Assembly: GCA_003254885.1 (NCBI GenBank)
Contig: QANT01008865.1
Span: 1 to 23,033 of the forward strand
Direction: 5' to 3'
DNA length: 23,033 bases
Source: Purshia tridentata
Lineage: Eukaryota; Streptophyta; Magnoliopsida; Rosales; Rosaceae
Position numbers and translations under genes: made by a program. Position 1 is the first letter of the stretch. Each line of letters opens with the position of its first letter. Of the stretch, positions 8,802 through 19,116 are shown piece by piece. The notes under the pieces were generated by a model, which ran no database searches, had not been told where the DNA came from, and was given only the letters and a program-made list of their open reading frames with translations.

Positions 8802-9958
8802 TTAACAGAAGGGAACCACCAAGTTGTGAAAACTAGCTTTGCCTGTTGCACATGCTGATAAGCCAAAATTGCCATGCACATCATCCAAGTTCCACAAACC
8901 ATCCCACAGAAAATTTTCCTCATTGGCGGCTTCAGGCACATACACATTGCAATTTAGCATGGAATGGAAGAAGCCTTGCTCCTGGTGATCAGCTGTGTGA
9001 GGGTATGCAGTAGTACTAGTAGTCTCTATATCTTGCTTCACTTGAGGCCAGGATGGGATTTTAGTGTCAGTTTCATCCAAAAAGGCCATGATTCTTTTCA
9101 TGTCTGCTTGGTTAATCAGTTGCTGCTGCTGTTGCTGCTGCTGCTGTTGCAGATGATGGCGATACTGTTGCCGCCTTAAGAGGCGAGTTTTCGCCTTTTC
9201 AGAGGCATCAGAAGGCACTTGGGCCTTTTTCTTGAAATGGGTCCTCCAGTAGTTCTTGATCTCATTGTCAGTCCTTCCAGGCAAACTCCTTGCAATTGTT
9301 GACCATCTGAATATGTTAATACAGAAATTAAGCCTTTAGCATATTATCAGATAAGCTCAGCAATATAGGAAATGATCAAACTAATTAATAAAAATAAAAT
9401 TTTTACCTGTTCCCCCATCTTGCATGTAGCTCAAGAATTATGCTCTCTTCATGTGGGGTTATCTGCCCCCTCTTAAGGTCTGGTCTCAAATAATTCACCC
9501 ACCTCAGTCTGCAGCTCTTTCCATTCCTTTTCAGTCCTATATAACCAGCAAAAAAAACATTTTTAATCCCATTCCTTCAATGCATACATAAGAAAAATGG
9601 CCAAGACAATAGGAAATAGTAAGTCGTAGTATACTAGTTGGTAACAGGACAAGAATGGCCCCTTATACACAAGCAGACTAGCAAAGGGTACAATTTTATG
9701 CCTGCACACTTTTAATCGCTTAGCTAATCAAGAATCAAGCTGCAATTAAGTTGGTACATATTTTTGAAGGACTAATATGTATAGGGGGTGGAATTGCATA
9801 CCTGCAAGTCTAGCCACAGAGTTCCATCTTCCTTCACCATGAAGCCTTACATACTCAATAAGCAATCTATCTTCCTCAGTAGTCCAAGGTCCCTTTCTCC
9901 AACCCTCCTCTTCTATTATACCCCAACCCATATGACCTGCCATCATCCCCCAATACAT
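8802..9958 (-). CDS. R2R3-MYB transcription factor 1
   Basis: Three exons: 9802-9958, 9407-9536 (130 bp, the classic R2R3-MYB middle exon) and 8802-9306, with GT-AG introns of 265 and 100 bp. The total is 792 nt, 263 aa. The start ATG at 9958 has an in-frame TAA 6 nt upstream. R2 occupies about residues 19-68 (KGPWTTEED...), and R3 about 69-120 ([11 protein letters not shown]...[14 protein letters not shown]). Next comes a LLRRQQ segment, a run of about 10 glutamines, an acidic aromatic stretch ([17 protein letters not shown]) and the end LVVPFC. It should be a nuclear DNA-binding regulator; the tryptophan/acidic C-terminus suggests activation, which is inference. I do not see the bHLH-contact motif in R3. 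The subgroup is unresolved, so no symbol is given. Confidence 0.92.
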
Positions 9959-10057
9959 GTGAAATTAAGCAGAACTATTATGTGGTGCTTAGGTAATGCT
10001 TAGCTTAGAAAGTTTTGTCTTCCAAATCCTATGGCAATTTTTGCTAGTGTTTGTTGC

Positions 10058-10067
10058 ATATATATAT
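10058..10067 (-). promoter_or_regulatory. TATA region of MYB gene 1
   Basis: A TATATATATG tract lies 100 bp upstream of the ATG, at the same place as TATATAAATA in MYB gene 2. The surrounding sequence is conserved between the two copies. Confidence 0.5.
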
Positions 10068-11062
10068 CAGCAGCATAATCCCCTACTTTGTTCCATCAGT
10101 CAATTTACTGTCATTGTCAAATCCCCCCAATGCTCTCCACTAATCACTCAGAAATATATACCATCATAAAATCTGAAATGACAAAAACAATCTGTCCCAA
10201 TGGTCTGAGATTGTTCCATGACTTCTTTTTAGTCTTTTATGATCCTATATGTCCTCACCTTTGATGTGTGATTTAACACAAAGATGATCAAGTGGCTGCA
10301 ATATTTCAATCAAGCAGCATAAATATGAGGATGTAAAAAAAATATTTGGATCAAGCTGTTAAAATTGAAACATCCAACCCAAATTATTGAGTAAAGAGTC
10401 TCAATATCATATTGAGCCAAACATATTAATTTGTTTGAAAATGCTTTACTTCTCCTATATGAGATATCACTCTTAACACGCCTCATTGAGCTTAACACGT
10501 ATATTATTTGCTATGATACCATTTAGAATTAGAGTATCCAACTCAAAATCAATTGACAATATGTGAAAATGACTAATATCTTATAAACTATAAGATGTAA
10601 CTTTACTCCTAGCATGTGGATTATTACCCTCAACAAATGCAAGAACATTTTAGGAATCCAAATATATGATATTGTATTGGGTGACATATTCTAGTAAGGA
10701 TCTAAATCTTTTAAATTCTTGGATGCTAAAGTACTGAGACAAAAGAGAAATGAGGATCCCATGGTTTGAGGCCACGTCTATAGAGCTTATGCATCTGGTA
10801 AGAAGAATTAGAAGCTCTTTGGCATGGTAAAGTTTAGAAATCTTACATTAAAAATTAAGTGGGTGGTGGAATTTTTAACTTGAAAATTACTAAAGGGCCA
10901 ATGAGTTTTCACCAGGTGTGGGGTTTTTGCTTATTTTTTAAGGAGATTTTTTCAGGTAATCACCAAAAGCCTGAATTAAATATGATTTGGTGATGCCATT
11001 TTAGGTATATGGGGCATTATAATTCTCAAAGTATTGATGGTTTTGGAATGTTACCGAGGGGA

Positions 11063-11068
11063 CACGTG
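11063..11068. promoter_or_regulatory. Conserved G-box upstream of MYB gene 1
   Basis: CACGTG in the context GACACGTGGTGC, about 1.1 kb upstream of the ATG. The 12-bp core is identical at 22478-22489 upstream of MYB gene 2. ACACGTGG is also an ABA-response-type core, a target of bZIP/bHLH factors by family knowledge. Confidence 0.5.
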
Positions 11069-11400
11069 GTGCTTATCATTAATATTTCTTTTTTACTTTT
11101 CCATAACATATTAACATGGTGCTTTTTATTATATTTTTGGAATGATAGTGCTGTATGAACCACATGCAGCATGGATATATTCTATCTTGTAAAAGCTTGG
11201 TGGGCCAATAGTTCATGAGCTAAGCTTCTAGGGTTAACCCAAGTGAGTGTGAGAGAGTAGATATTAAGCATAAAATGGATGGGGTGAGGATATAAATTTT
11301 AGATTCAAATTTGCCTAATAAAAACAAAAAAGGGCTGATGATGTGAAAACTAATGAGCTGTAGGTATAAAATTCGATAGACTTTGAAATAATTTGGACAA

Positions 11401-11737
11401 ATTTGAAGTATTTTGAATAGAGAGAGCTTCTCTGTTGCAGAACAAAGAAGTGGAATAAAGATGCGGAAGCGAGGAGTGGGCCCTACAGCCAGTGCAGAGG
11501 GGACCACCCAACTAAGTGTGAATTCGTTTTTTATCCGTGTTTTATCCGCAGGAGAGAAAAAAAAATTTGAAGTATTTTGAATAGAGAGAGCTTCTCTGTT
11601 GCAAAAAAAAAGAAGTGGAATAAAGATGCGGAAGCGAAAGGGGTGCAGGAGTGGGCCCTACAGCCAGTGCAGAGGGGACCACCCAACTAAGTGTGAATTC
11701 ATTTTTTATCCGTGTTTTATCCGCAGGAGAGAAAAAC
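11401..11737. repeat. Direct tandem repeat, unit about 164-172 bp
   Basis: 11401-11564 and 11565-11737 are nearly identical. Both start ATTTGAAGTATTTTGAATAG, contain GTGGGCCCTACAGCCAGTGC, and end with ATCCGTGTTTTATCCGCAGG and GAGAGAAAAA. The second copy has an insertion of about 9 bp (AAAGGGGTGCAGG) and a longer A run. No ORF spans it. It could be an unnamed minisatellite or part of a non-autonomous transposon; I see no terminal inverted repeats. Confidence 0.85.
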
Positions 11738-13868
11738 CCTTTGAGTAGATAGTACTCTAAATCCTTAAATTAATCCCCATTTGTACATAAATAAACACCA
11801 AAAATATAATAAGTAGAAAATCTTACTTAATAAATGAAATCTGTTCAGAAATTGGGGTGGCTTGACCGGTCAATGCTCTGATTTTAATAAATATCAACAA
11901 AGAGATGAGTACTGTCATTTGGCCTTATCACTCTCACCTTCACCATAAAATCTCGACTTTAATTATTAATTATTACAGCCACCAACCTTAATTGAATGAA
12001 CATTCAGACGCTTGTTAGTGACAAAATCATCACACCTGATTTTGTTTGAGTAAATTATTCCTAGACAACACTAATCCGTGTTTAGTACGGATTATCAAGA
12101 AAAGTGAATATCTTCAACTTTTTTTTTTCTGGGCCAATAATACCTTGAACTTGTTTAATTAACAACTAAACTAAAAGCTAGAAAAGATCTGATCATGTGG
12201 GTTCCTTATTCTACTACTCTTTTGCTTTGTCTTTCTTTACAGGTGTCATTTCATAGTAGATTAGGATAGAATTTAGGGCCAATTTTTTACTAATCGTGCT
12301 TTGTAACTTTCTAGAAACCTTTACTGTCTAATCACATTTTGAAAACTCAATGACTTTGTGATGATGTGTGTACTCTAGGAAGTACTAGATACAGTACTCG
12401 ATGTTGTCCATATTCAATATAAAACCCATTTGGTCCTTGATATTTTTGTTGAGTTGGAATATCACTAGCAAGCGACCCAATTGGTATTGAGCTTAAATAA
12501 TTTACTTAATTACTTCAAGTTTTAAGTATAAAATGATGCTAGAGTTAATATGATTACACAAATCTTAATTAGGATCTTAGCTATACGATTGTATCAACGT
12601 ATACAAGATTTGATAGCTCAATGCCAATAAATTAAGCAAGATTCATAGATATGGAATCCATACTAGATAGTGGCCTGGTATGTGTCTTTAGTGCCAACGT
12701 ACACTATATTTTATATCATAGTTTTGTCCATTTCTTAATTTTCAGTGCATTTGTAAGAATATATTTGAAGTCGAGCAACCATTAGTTGGTGAATGAATCA
12801 TGCATATTTAGTAAAAATTAGGATATATGCATATGTCCGATTTACATTTTTAGTGGTAAATACTAGAACATAAAGTCTTATAGAATTCGACTTTCATCCT
12901 CTCCTATTTTTGATCTCTTGAAGCAAACAAAAAGAAGAATGAACAACCCACTTAAATTTTTTAGGTCTTTGTTAATTTGTGTTGTCGTCTTCTAAGTGTA
13001 TGTAAGTTATTGTTTGGTCTTTAACCATATCTTGATGAACTAAATGTACATGTACATGAGGCCTTTTCTCTAAAGTTAATTGCTTTCATCTTTGGCTCTA
13101 GCAGCTATAAAGTAGTATCTTGCTTTTGGAGAACAAGCACTCACTGGGCGGCTTTGAAATTGTAATCTTTCTCACTGATCTCTGCTGAGCTATGTGTGAC
13201 ACAAGACAGAAGCTGTATTAAGTAGCTACAAAACTCATGCATGCTTCAGCATATAGATCTTTTTTTGTAGGTCAAGTACTAAACCAGTTAAACGAATGGC
13301 CAATCACATCTTTTCATTTTTGAATGAAAACTATATATAAATGTACATGCAAAATCAGCAAAACCCTATTGCAACCATTTAAGTTTGAAGTCAACATTTG
13401 CTGCAATATATAGTTGTTTATTAATTGTATCTCTGTTTTATATCCCGAGGTAGGGAAAGCATGCAAGCTGCTACAATGGACCAAGTCACTAAGGCCTCAA
13501 TTCCTAGTTTAATCATTTTACTTTTACATTTTTATTTGGAAAGTAGTTTAACTTCATCACTCTTTTTTGCCAAGAGTTTAACTTCATCATTATTGGGCAA
13601 AATATTATGAGCCCTGAAACCATCACATCTAATTGCTAATTAGTAATACCCTTATTATTTTATAAAATAAAATAAAATAAAAATTTCCTAGCTTGGAAAA
13701 AAGTATACAAAATGCATTATGTCATCAGATTAATGCACAACAAATTTGGCAGATGACAATTATGCCTGGGCAAATATTAGCCAAAATTAAAAAACAGATG
13801 GCTACAGTTAGATACATCACAATGAAATGAAGAGATACAATTCGTATAAGTGCTACAAGATTCAGATG
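11738..13868. other. AT-rich intergenic DNA, nothing recognised
   Basis: About 2.1 kb without a convincing gene, splice structure or transposon ends. The only small structures seen are a perfect 7-bp inverted repeat AATCCGT / ACGGATT (12073-12079, 12087-12093) and a (TAAAA)4 microsatellite at 13663-13683. The last few hundred bases probably include the 3' UTR of the glycosyltransferase gene. Confidence 0.55.
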
Positions 13869-16094
13869 CTATGACTTGTGACAAATAACAGCCTTGCAAG
13901 AAAAGTCATCATTTACAATCCACATACCCATTTCTTGAAGCCGTTTCTGAACTAAATCTGAAGCCATATCATTAGACCAAAATACCATCTGTTTTCCATC
14001 CCCTAAGGATTGATTAACATTACTGTTACCGATTCTGAGACCAAGGCTCGTCTCATCGAGGCTCTTGACCCTCGCACCATTCTGTTCCAAAAACCTGGCC
14101 ATTATATAACCAAAACTTATTCTCTGTCTTTTAACTAGCAAAGAGTTCACCATCTTTGCAAATCTGGATATAGAATCTTTACCCCAAACATTTTGAGCAG
14201 AAGATGATCTCCCGGCAAAGAAAAGTTCCGAGCTCTTCCTTATGTAGAAATCATATGAGGGATCAGACTCAATAAATGGGTTACTGCTGACAGGAAGCAT
14301 GTTACCATCCATCACCCAGGAATTGTACCTAGATTCTGAACACTTTTTTATTACATACACCTTGACTAATATTTCCTTCATCATTTCTACATAAGAATCG
14401 TGGAAAGAAATCAATTTGTAAGCTCCTACACTCTTCAGAAACTGGTCCGCACCAATCACTGGATGTCCTCTTCTTGCCAGATCAAACAGGAAGTCAGACT
14501 CAGGGCCAATAAGTATATAGTTCCATAAATTTAGACTCTCAAAGTGGCAGAGCAAGTTCCTTATTACCATATCTGACAACCCAAACAGGCTCACAATAAT
14601 AATGGTGTCATGTTTCTGCACAGAATTAAGAACAGACCCAAGTTCATCAAGGCTCCCGACAACTCTTTCAGGAAATACTTCTCTGAAACAAAAATCATAC
14701 CACTTAAGATCACTCAATGGTTGCATATCCCAAATATCAAAATCAAGAGAACTTTCATCCAATATATGGGAATCAGGGCCAGCTGTTTTCCCATAGTTAA
14801 CACCAGCATCCCTGTGAGAGACACTAAGCGCTCTCTCATGCAAAAAATTGGTGTAGATATTAAAATAGCCACGAGTATGAATAAATTTAATAAACCAAGG
14901 TGTCCATATCTTCTCTCCCATCTTTTTGTACCACCCTGTTGTCACCTGCACATAAATTTCCACATCTCTACTGAGTAATAAATGAAATGAAAAATGACCA
15001 ACAAGAATTCGAGAAACATAATTTTTTTTTATTAACAAAAGAAAAAAATACCATGCCATCAAGAACTGGCTTAATGCCTTTTGCCTTGTGTTTGTCATAC
15101 CACAACCTGAACTCTTTCCAAGGTTTAGGAAAGAGAAGCTGACCCCAAGTGCCAACCAGTTGGTACAAGAAGAGTCGTGTTCTATCATCCAATTGTAGTT
15201 TGTTCCCATGTTTACCTATAAGCCAAAAACAAATCAAATATAAGAAAATTACAATTTCCACTTTTTTCAATGTATTAGAAAAGTTGAACTAGTTGCATGA
15301 CAGAATCTGCAAACTAGTGTCTCCACTCAGATTGGATAATCGGCATCAGACAAAGTACAAGCAATTCAGTGCCATCACTAAACATAGGCCCTTTAACACT
15401 TTCTTTTTAGGAATTGAATTAAAGAAAAGGCATTCCAAGATTGATATTCCAAAAACTAAAAAAAAACAAAACAAAATAGGATGGTACCTGGGACAAACCT
15501 TGGTCGCTGTAGCGAAGCCCCGTAGATGTACGGACGATAGTTGGAGGCATTGTAATAGTAATTCACAATCAGACTCTTCATAAACTTGTAATAGAGCGGT
15601 GAGACCTCCAAGTCATCTTCCACAATGAACGTGAACTCGTTCTCGGAGCTGGGCCACCAGGCCTCCAACCATTGGGCCTGCAGGCCCACATTCGCAGTCC
15701 GGTAATGCACAAGCTTGCTCCCAAATTTCCACTCAAACCCGTCGACAGCCTCCAAAATCCGATGTGATTCCTGCAGCTTGTGATCGACATTTGAAGAAGC
15801 ATCCCTGATGGCAAAATGGTCAATGTAGACGTGAAGGTGGACGCGGTCGGTGAGGTAGTCGGCAGCAGCAAGGGAACGAAGGCAGCGAGTGACTGAGTCA
15901 AGGCGGTTGAACGCGAGGACCTTGACAATGAACGTGAAATTGGGGTCAGAGCTAGGATTTTGTGCATGGAGAGTTAAATTGGGGTTTGGGTTTGTGGAGG
16001 AGAGGGGAAGACAGGAGTGGTAGTACGAGAAGAAGAAGAGGACAGAGAGAGAGCAAATGAGGAGTGGGAGGAAGCGTCTCTTGGGTCCCACCAT
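13869..16094 (-). CDS. Golgi-type glycosyltransferase-like protein (GNT-I-like N-terminal domain)
   Basis: Three exons: 15488-16094, 15052-15215 and 13869-14945, with GT-AG introns of 272 and 106 bp and phases 1 and 0. The total is 1848 nt, 615 aa. The start at 16094 is the first ATG; the frame is open further upstream only through a TTG. A basic N-terminus (GPKRRF) and one hydrophobic segment (residues 8-25) predict a type II Golgi anchor. Residues 52-175 resemble nucleotide-sugar transferases of the GNT-I kind: FIVKVLAFNRLDSVTRCL, then FIVEDDLEVSP with the acidic EDD (159-161) expected to bind metal and nucleotide sugar. The exon-3 half (residues 258-615) has a Nucleotid_trans-like look (SWVMDGNMLPVSSNPF) without a clear DXD. 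By memory it matches the uncharacterised Arabidopsis At5g12260-type family. Substrate unknown. Confidence 0.85.
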
Positions 16095-16147
16095 TTCTGT
16101 AGGGCTACGGTTGGGGTCTGAAGGTAAAGAAGGGCATCGTGTGTATG

Positions 16148-16268
16148 TTGGTGTAGATATTACAACAGCCAAGAGTATGAATAAATTTAATGAACCAAGG
16201 TGTCCATATCTTCTCTACCATCTTTTTGTATCACCCTGTTGTCACCTGCACATAAATTTCACATCTTA
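16148..16268 (-). repeat. Duplicated exon-3 acceptor region of the glycosyltransferase gene
   Basis: 16148-16268 matches 14848-14968 at a constant offset of 1300 bp with only a handful of differences. The copied piece covers about 100 bp of exon-3 start plus its splice acceptor (TGCAG before GTGACAACAGGG). It now lies about 55 bp upstream of the start codon, in the presumed 5' UTR or promoter. It contributes the TTG and upstream codons of the longer open frame, which are therefore not real coding sequence. Confidence 0.9.
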
Positions 16269-16856
16269 ACCGACTAATAATGCTGCATTTGGAGTGCAGC
16301 ACTGGAAACTAGATTGGTTAAAACGTTGAGAGGATAACTTTAATATTATGTTGCATTTGATTTAATATGGGACTGAGAACCTAGATTAGTTAAATAATGT
16401 TATTTTGTGTTTGGTTTACTAAAAAAGTGAACTGAATAAAAGTAAATAAAAATAACAACTTCTTATATGTTTTCATAACATTAAATAAAATGATAAATAT
16501 ATTAAAAATAATATCTTAGATATCTTCGTGGCATAAAAAAATTCGGTAAATTAAGTATTTAAAAAATCATATATAAAATTATTTATAAGTTTTAATATTA
16601 AAAAAAGTGCTCAAAATAATAAAAGCTTAACAACATTATCATTTCAATTATTTGCACAACCCATAACTAAAAAATGAATAAATATTAAAAAAATTGATCA
16701 CAAAACTTTTCATTGCAACCAGGTTTTTGTAACATCCTCTCCATTACATCAACACAAGAAATAGAACAAAAGTTCACCGATACAATTCTATCACATATTT
16801 CTCAACCATCTCATTCGAATCAGAATAAAAAATCAGAAAAAGAAATATCTACATAC
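16269..16856. other. AT-rich intergenic or intron DNA
   Basis: No gene is visible. It contains a perfect 7-bp inverted repeat TGCTGCA / TGCAGCA near 16282-16302 and repeated TGCATTTG-type words. These could be the remains of a short inverted-repeat transposon, but I cannot define ends. Confidence 0.45.
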
Positions 16857-17800
16857 CCTGACATTTTGCTGGTCTGTTGAAATCAGAATCCCTGGTGGCA
16901 TGAGAACAACAAAAAAATTTCAACAAGATAGATGTTTTTGGTGAAAGATACAATGACCATAAATGTGCTTCAACACTAAATTCCAGAAGACCCCATCTTA
17001 TAAAATAATCATTAATTTTCAAAAGAGCTGACAAAGAAACCAGAGTACCAAAAAAAAATTAACAAGTGATATTATATTGGGGTACATCAGCCCAACAACT
17101 AACTGAAATGTAAACCATTCTTATTGCAATAAGAACCTACAAATAATAAAACAATTGAAGTTTCTGACTTCTTAAGGAAGCTGATTAACTAAAGAATCTT
17201 AAATAATTAGAAAGATACTTTGTGATGGAAAGGGTCCATTTTCTACCATCTTCAAAAATGAAAAATCTTACTTATGAAACTAGTAATGCATACATAGTTA
17301 AGTTGGGTTTTAGGCATAAGTTTATAACTTATAAGCTCCCAAAAGAAGAAATGTTTCTGAAATATCAAAAACGGAGAGACCTTTAATAGCCAGGTGAGGC
17401 CAGGGAGGGACAAGTGAGCGCGTCATTGCCTTAATTGGCTCCAATTATGAGACTAATTTAGGAGAAAAACCTATACAGTCTAAAACCAAAAATGCAATTT
17501 AGAGATTGAACGAAACAAACCAAAAACAATAGAGATTTATCAAATACCTAAAAGTAACAAGAGAAGAAACTCAGACTAACACGACTACTAAAAGCATGGA
17601 AACACAAGAGAGAAAATCATGTGGTCAGGTGTAGAAGAAGAACTCACCGAAATTGAATCGAAGGCAGAGAATTAACACACAGATTGATAAAGCAAGTGAG
17701 AGAGAGCTGAGACTGAGAGCTGCGAGTTTAGCAATGGAAAATAACGAAAGGGAGGAGACGGAGAGTTAGATCGGATCAAGAGGCGTCGAGATTTTTCACT
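16857..17800 (-). other. Candidate orphan 5'-leader: untranslated exon, intron and ATG micro-exon
   Basis: On the minus strand a CT-rich leader (about 17800 to 17648) ends at a strong donor (TTTCG before GTGAGT). About 750 bp later an acceptor (GCCACCAG, AG at 16892-16893) opens a possible 35-bp exon (16857-16891). That exon holds ATG at 16862-16864, encodes Met-Ser-Gly, and ends at a strong donor GTATGT. No following coding exon is recognised before the glycosyltransferase start at 16094. It may be the non-coding leader of that gene, with a small upstream ORF, or the truncated start of a housekeeping gene. No expression evidence is available. Confidence 0.3.
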
Positions 17801-17813
17801 GAGCAGAATGGAA

Positions 17814-17880
17814 TGGGCTTTCAACTTTTTTAATTTCGGAAGGCCCAGTTCATCATAGTAAGAGGTAAGGGTAATGGGCC
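17814..17880 (-). promoter_or_regulatory. Cluster of three site-II elements (TGGGCC/T)
   Basis: TGGGCT at 17814-17819, GGCCCA (reverse TGGGCC) at 17842-17847 and TGGGCC at 17875-17880 lie within 67 bp, just upstream of the CT-rich leader. Site-II clusters are typical TCP-binding elements of plant housekeeping genes (ribosomal, mitochondrial, cell cycle). Spacing and placement fit a proximal promoter firing leftward. Confidence 0.5.
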
Positions 17881-18001
17881 AGACGGAGTTGTTTTTTTGG
17901 CACTGTTTGCCAGAGTTTGTTTTTTTTAAGCGTTCCAAAATGTGGAAGCACCTCAAATTTCATACATTTTTTATAATATTTATATACTACTAGTAAAAGT
18001 G

Positions 18002-18019
18002 CCCGCGCGTTGCTGCGGG
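18002..18019 (-). repeat. Helitron 3'-terminal hairpin
   Basis: Perfect 5-bp GC stem (CCCGC and GCGGG) with an 8-nt loop, 8 nt inside the CTAG terminus. In Helitrons this palindrome acts as the termination signal for strand transfer. Confidence 0.6.
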
Positions 18020-18410
18020 TCTTTAGAATTTATAAAAGATTTCAAATCCTAATCCTGACTACTGTATCAGATATTTGTAAGGTTGAAAATTTCATGACAC
18101 AAACAATATATTTATTTGCAATGAAATTCTGTACTATATTCTAAAAAGCATGAGATTGCATATATTGACAAAAATGAAGAAGCATAATATTGCACATGGA
18201 AATTGAAACAACAATTGAGAAGAAGCTTTTAGTTGAGGAAAAAGGGGGTACTGCGCAGGTTGCTTCAGCTTGAATTTAACAGTAGTAGCTCAAGATCAAA
18301 CCTCCATTACCTGAGCACAATAGCACCCTTGGCACACCAAAACCTACACCACCTTATATTATAGCTTGTGCTAAACAACAAGAACAGGAGGAAGAAGAAG
18401 AAAAAACCCA

Positions 18411-18479
18411 GATGACTACCACGCCACTCTTACTGCTCTCAACTCCAAAGGCCGCTTCCTCAGAAAATCCCTTGGCCAG
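18411..18479 (+). pseudogene. Captured fragment of a plastid KsgA/Dim1-type rRNA dimethyladenosine transferase gene
   Basis: The plus strand reads DDYHATLTALNSKGRFLRKS then LGQ, 23 codons, ending CAG at a GT donor (18480-18481). From memory the plant plastid enzyme (Arabidopsis PFC1) has a near-identical stretch just before its SAM-binding domain: DDYHAT, then LNS-GR, then RKSLGQ. The enzyme dimethylates two adenines near the 3' end of 16S rRNA. Only this exon end and presumed intron are present, so it is a capture, not a gene. It is opposite in strand to the Helitron. Confidence 0.6.
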
Positions 18480-18833
18480 GTTTTACACTTTGTTATCCCA
18501 GAAAAAACAGAGAGTGCAAGAGTGAAAGATGAGAGAGAGAGAGAGAGCAGAGGTAGAGATGAGTGAGAGACAGAGAGACAGAGAGAGAAGGAGAACAACC
18601 AAACCCATCTGACCTCATAATCTAATGACCACAAAGGGCACACCCAAACCCTTAACCTCAACATAGCCACCAGATCAAAAAATTATTTGACTGTGAGAAG
18701 AAACAGAAGAAAAAGGAAAGAATGGCACCATGTGTTAAAAACTGAAACACTGAAGGGCAAAAACATCAGAAAATCCCTTGGCCAGGTTTTACACTTTGTT
18801 TTCCCAGAAAAAACAGAGAGTGCAAGAGTGAAA

Positions 18834-18906
<73 letters not shown>

Positions 18907-19116
18907 GAGATGAGTGAGAGACAGAGAGACGGAGAGAGAAGGAGAACAACCAAACCCATCTGACCTCATAACCTAATGACCACAAAGGGCACACCCATAC
19001 CCTTAACCTCAACATAGCCACCAGATCAAAAAATTATTTGACTGTGAGAAGAAACAGAAGAAAAAGGAAAGAATGGCACTATGTGTTAAAAACTGAAACA
19101 CTGAAGGGCAAAAACA
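18460..19116. repeat. Internal tandem duplication within the Helitron (306 and 351 bp)
   Basis: 18460-18765 and 18766-19116 are direct copies, both starting TCAGAAAATCCCTTGGCCAG (the RKSLGQ end of the captured exon) and ending GAAGGGCAAAAACA. The 45-bp length difference comes from the GA tract. Few substitutions separate them, so the duplication is recent relative to the MYB duplication. Confidence 0.9.
18837..18902. repeat. (GA)33 microsatellite
   Basis: 66 bp of uninterrupted GA dinucleotides in the second internal repeat. The first repeat has a much shorter run at about 18530-18546. It is likely to be polymorphic in length. Confidence 0.95.

Larger units (their letters stand above)
8297..11180. 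repeat. Segmental duplication, left copy (contains MYB gene 1)
   Basis: Homology to 19293-22545 begins near AACCAGCATAAAGAA, runs through the MYB 3' flank, all exons and introns and the promoter, and fades near the shared GCAGCATGGAT / GCGGCATGGAT motif. A further weak match (CTGATG-TG-AAAAC) occurs at 11335 and 22568. The copies are in direct orientation about 11 kb apart. Non-coding parts are similar but interrupted by indels, so the duplication is not very recent. Confidence 0.85.

Noticed and set aside
8612..8947. 111-aa ORF over the MYB gene 1 3' end
   Set aside because: It is another frame of exon 3 plus the 3' UTR; the real frame is fixed by homology with MYB gene 2.
12073..12093. Short perfect inverted repeat as a possible hairpin RNA or terminator
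   Set aside because: A 7-bp stem in AT-rich DNA is expected by chance, and no transcript or precursor-like arm pairing surrounds it.
13869..15209. Single 446-aa ORF starting at 15209
   Set aside because: Its first part reads exon 2 in the wrong frame and then intron 2. Splicing 15052-15215 to 14945 gives a continuous domain in the correct frame.
16095..16172. N-terminal extension of the glycosyltransferase starting at 16172
   Set aside because: The codon at 16172 is TTG, not ATG, and the extension runs into the duplicated exon-3 fragment. The first ATG at 16094 is directly followed by a good signal-anchor.
17672..17956. 94-aa minus-strand ORF at the orphan promoter
   Set aside because: It overlaps the site-II elements and CT-rich leader, has no recognisable domain and looks like promoter/UTR sequence.
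18416..19021. Ser/Leu- or Arg/Glu-repeat ORFs over the GA tract
   Set aside because: They are simple translations of the (GA)n microsatellite in the Helitron; no start context, domain or conservation.
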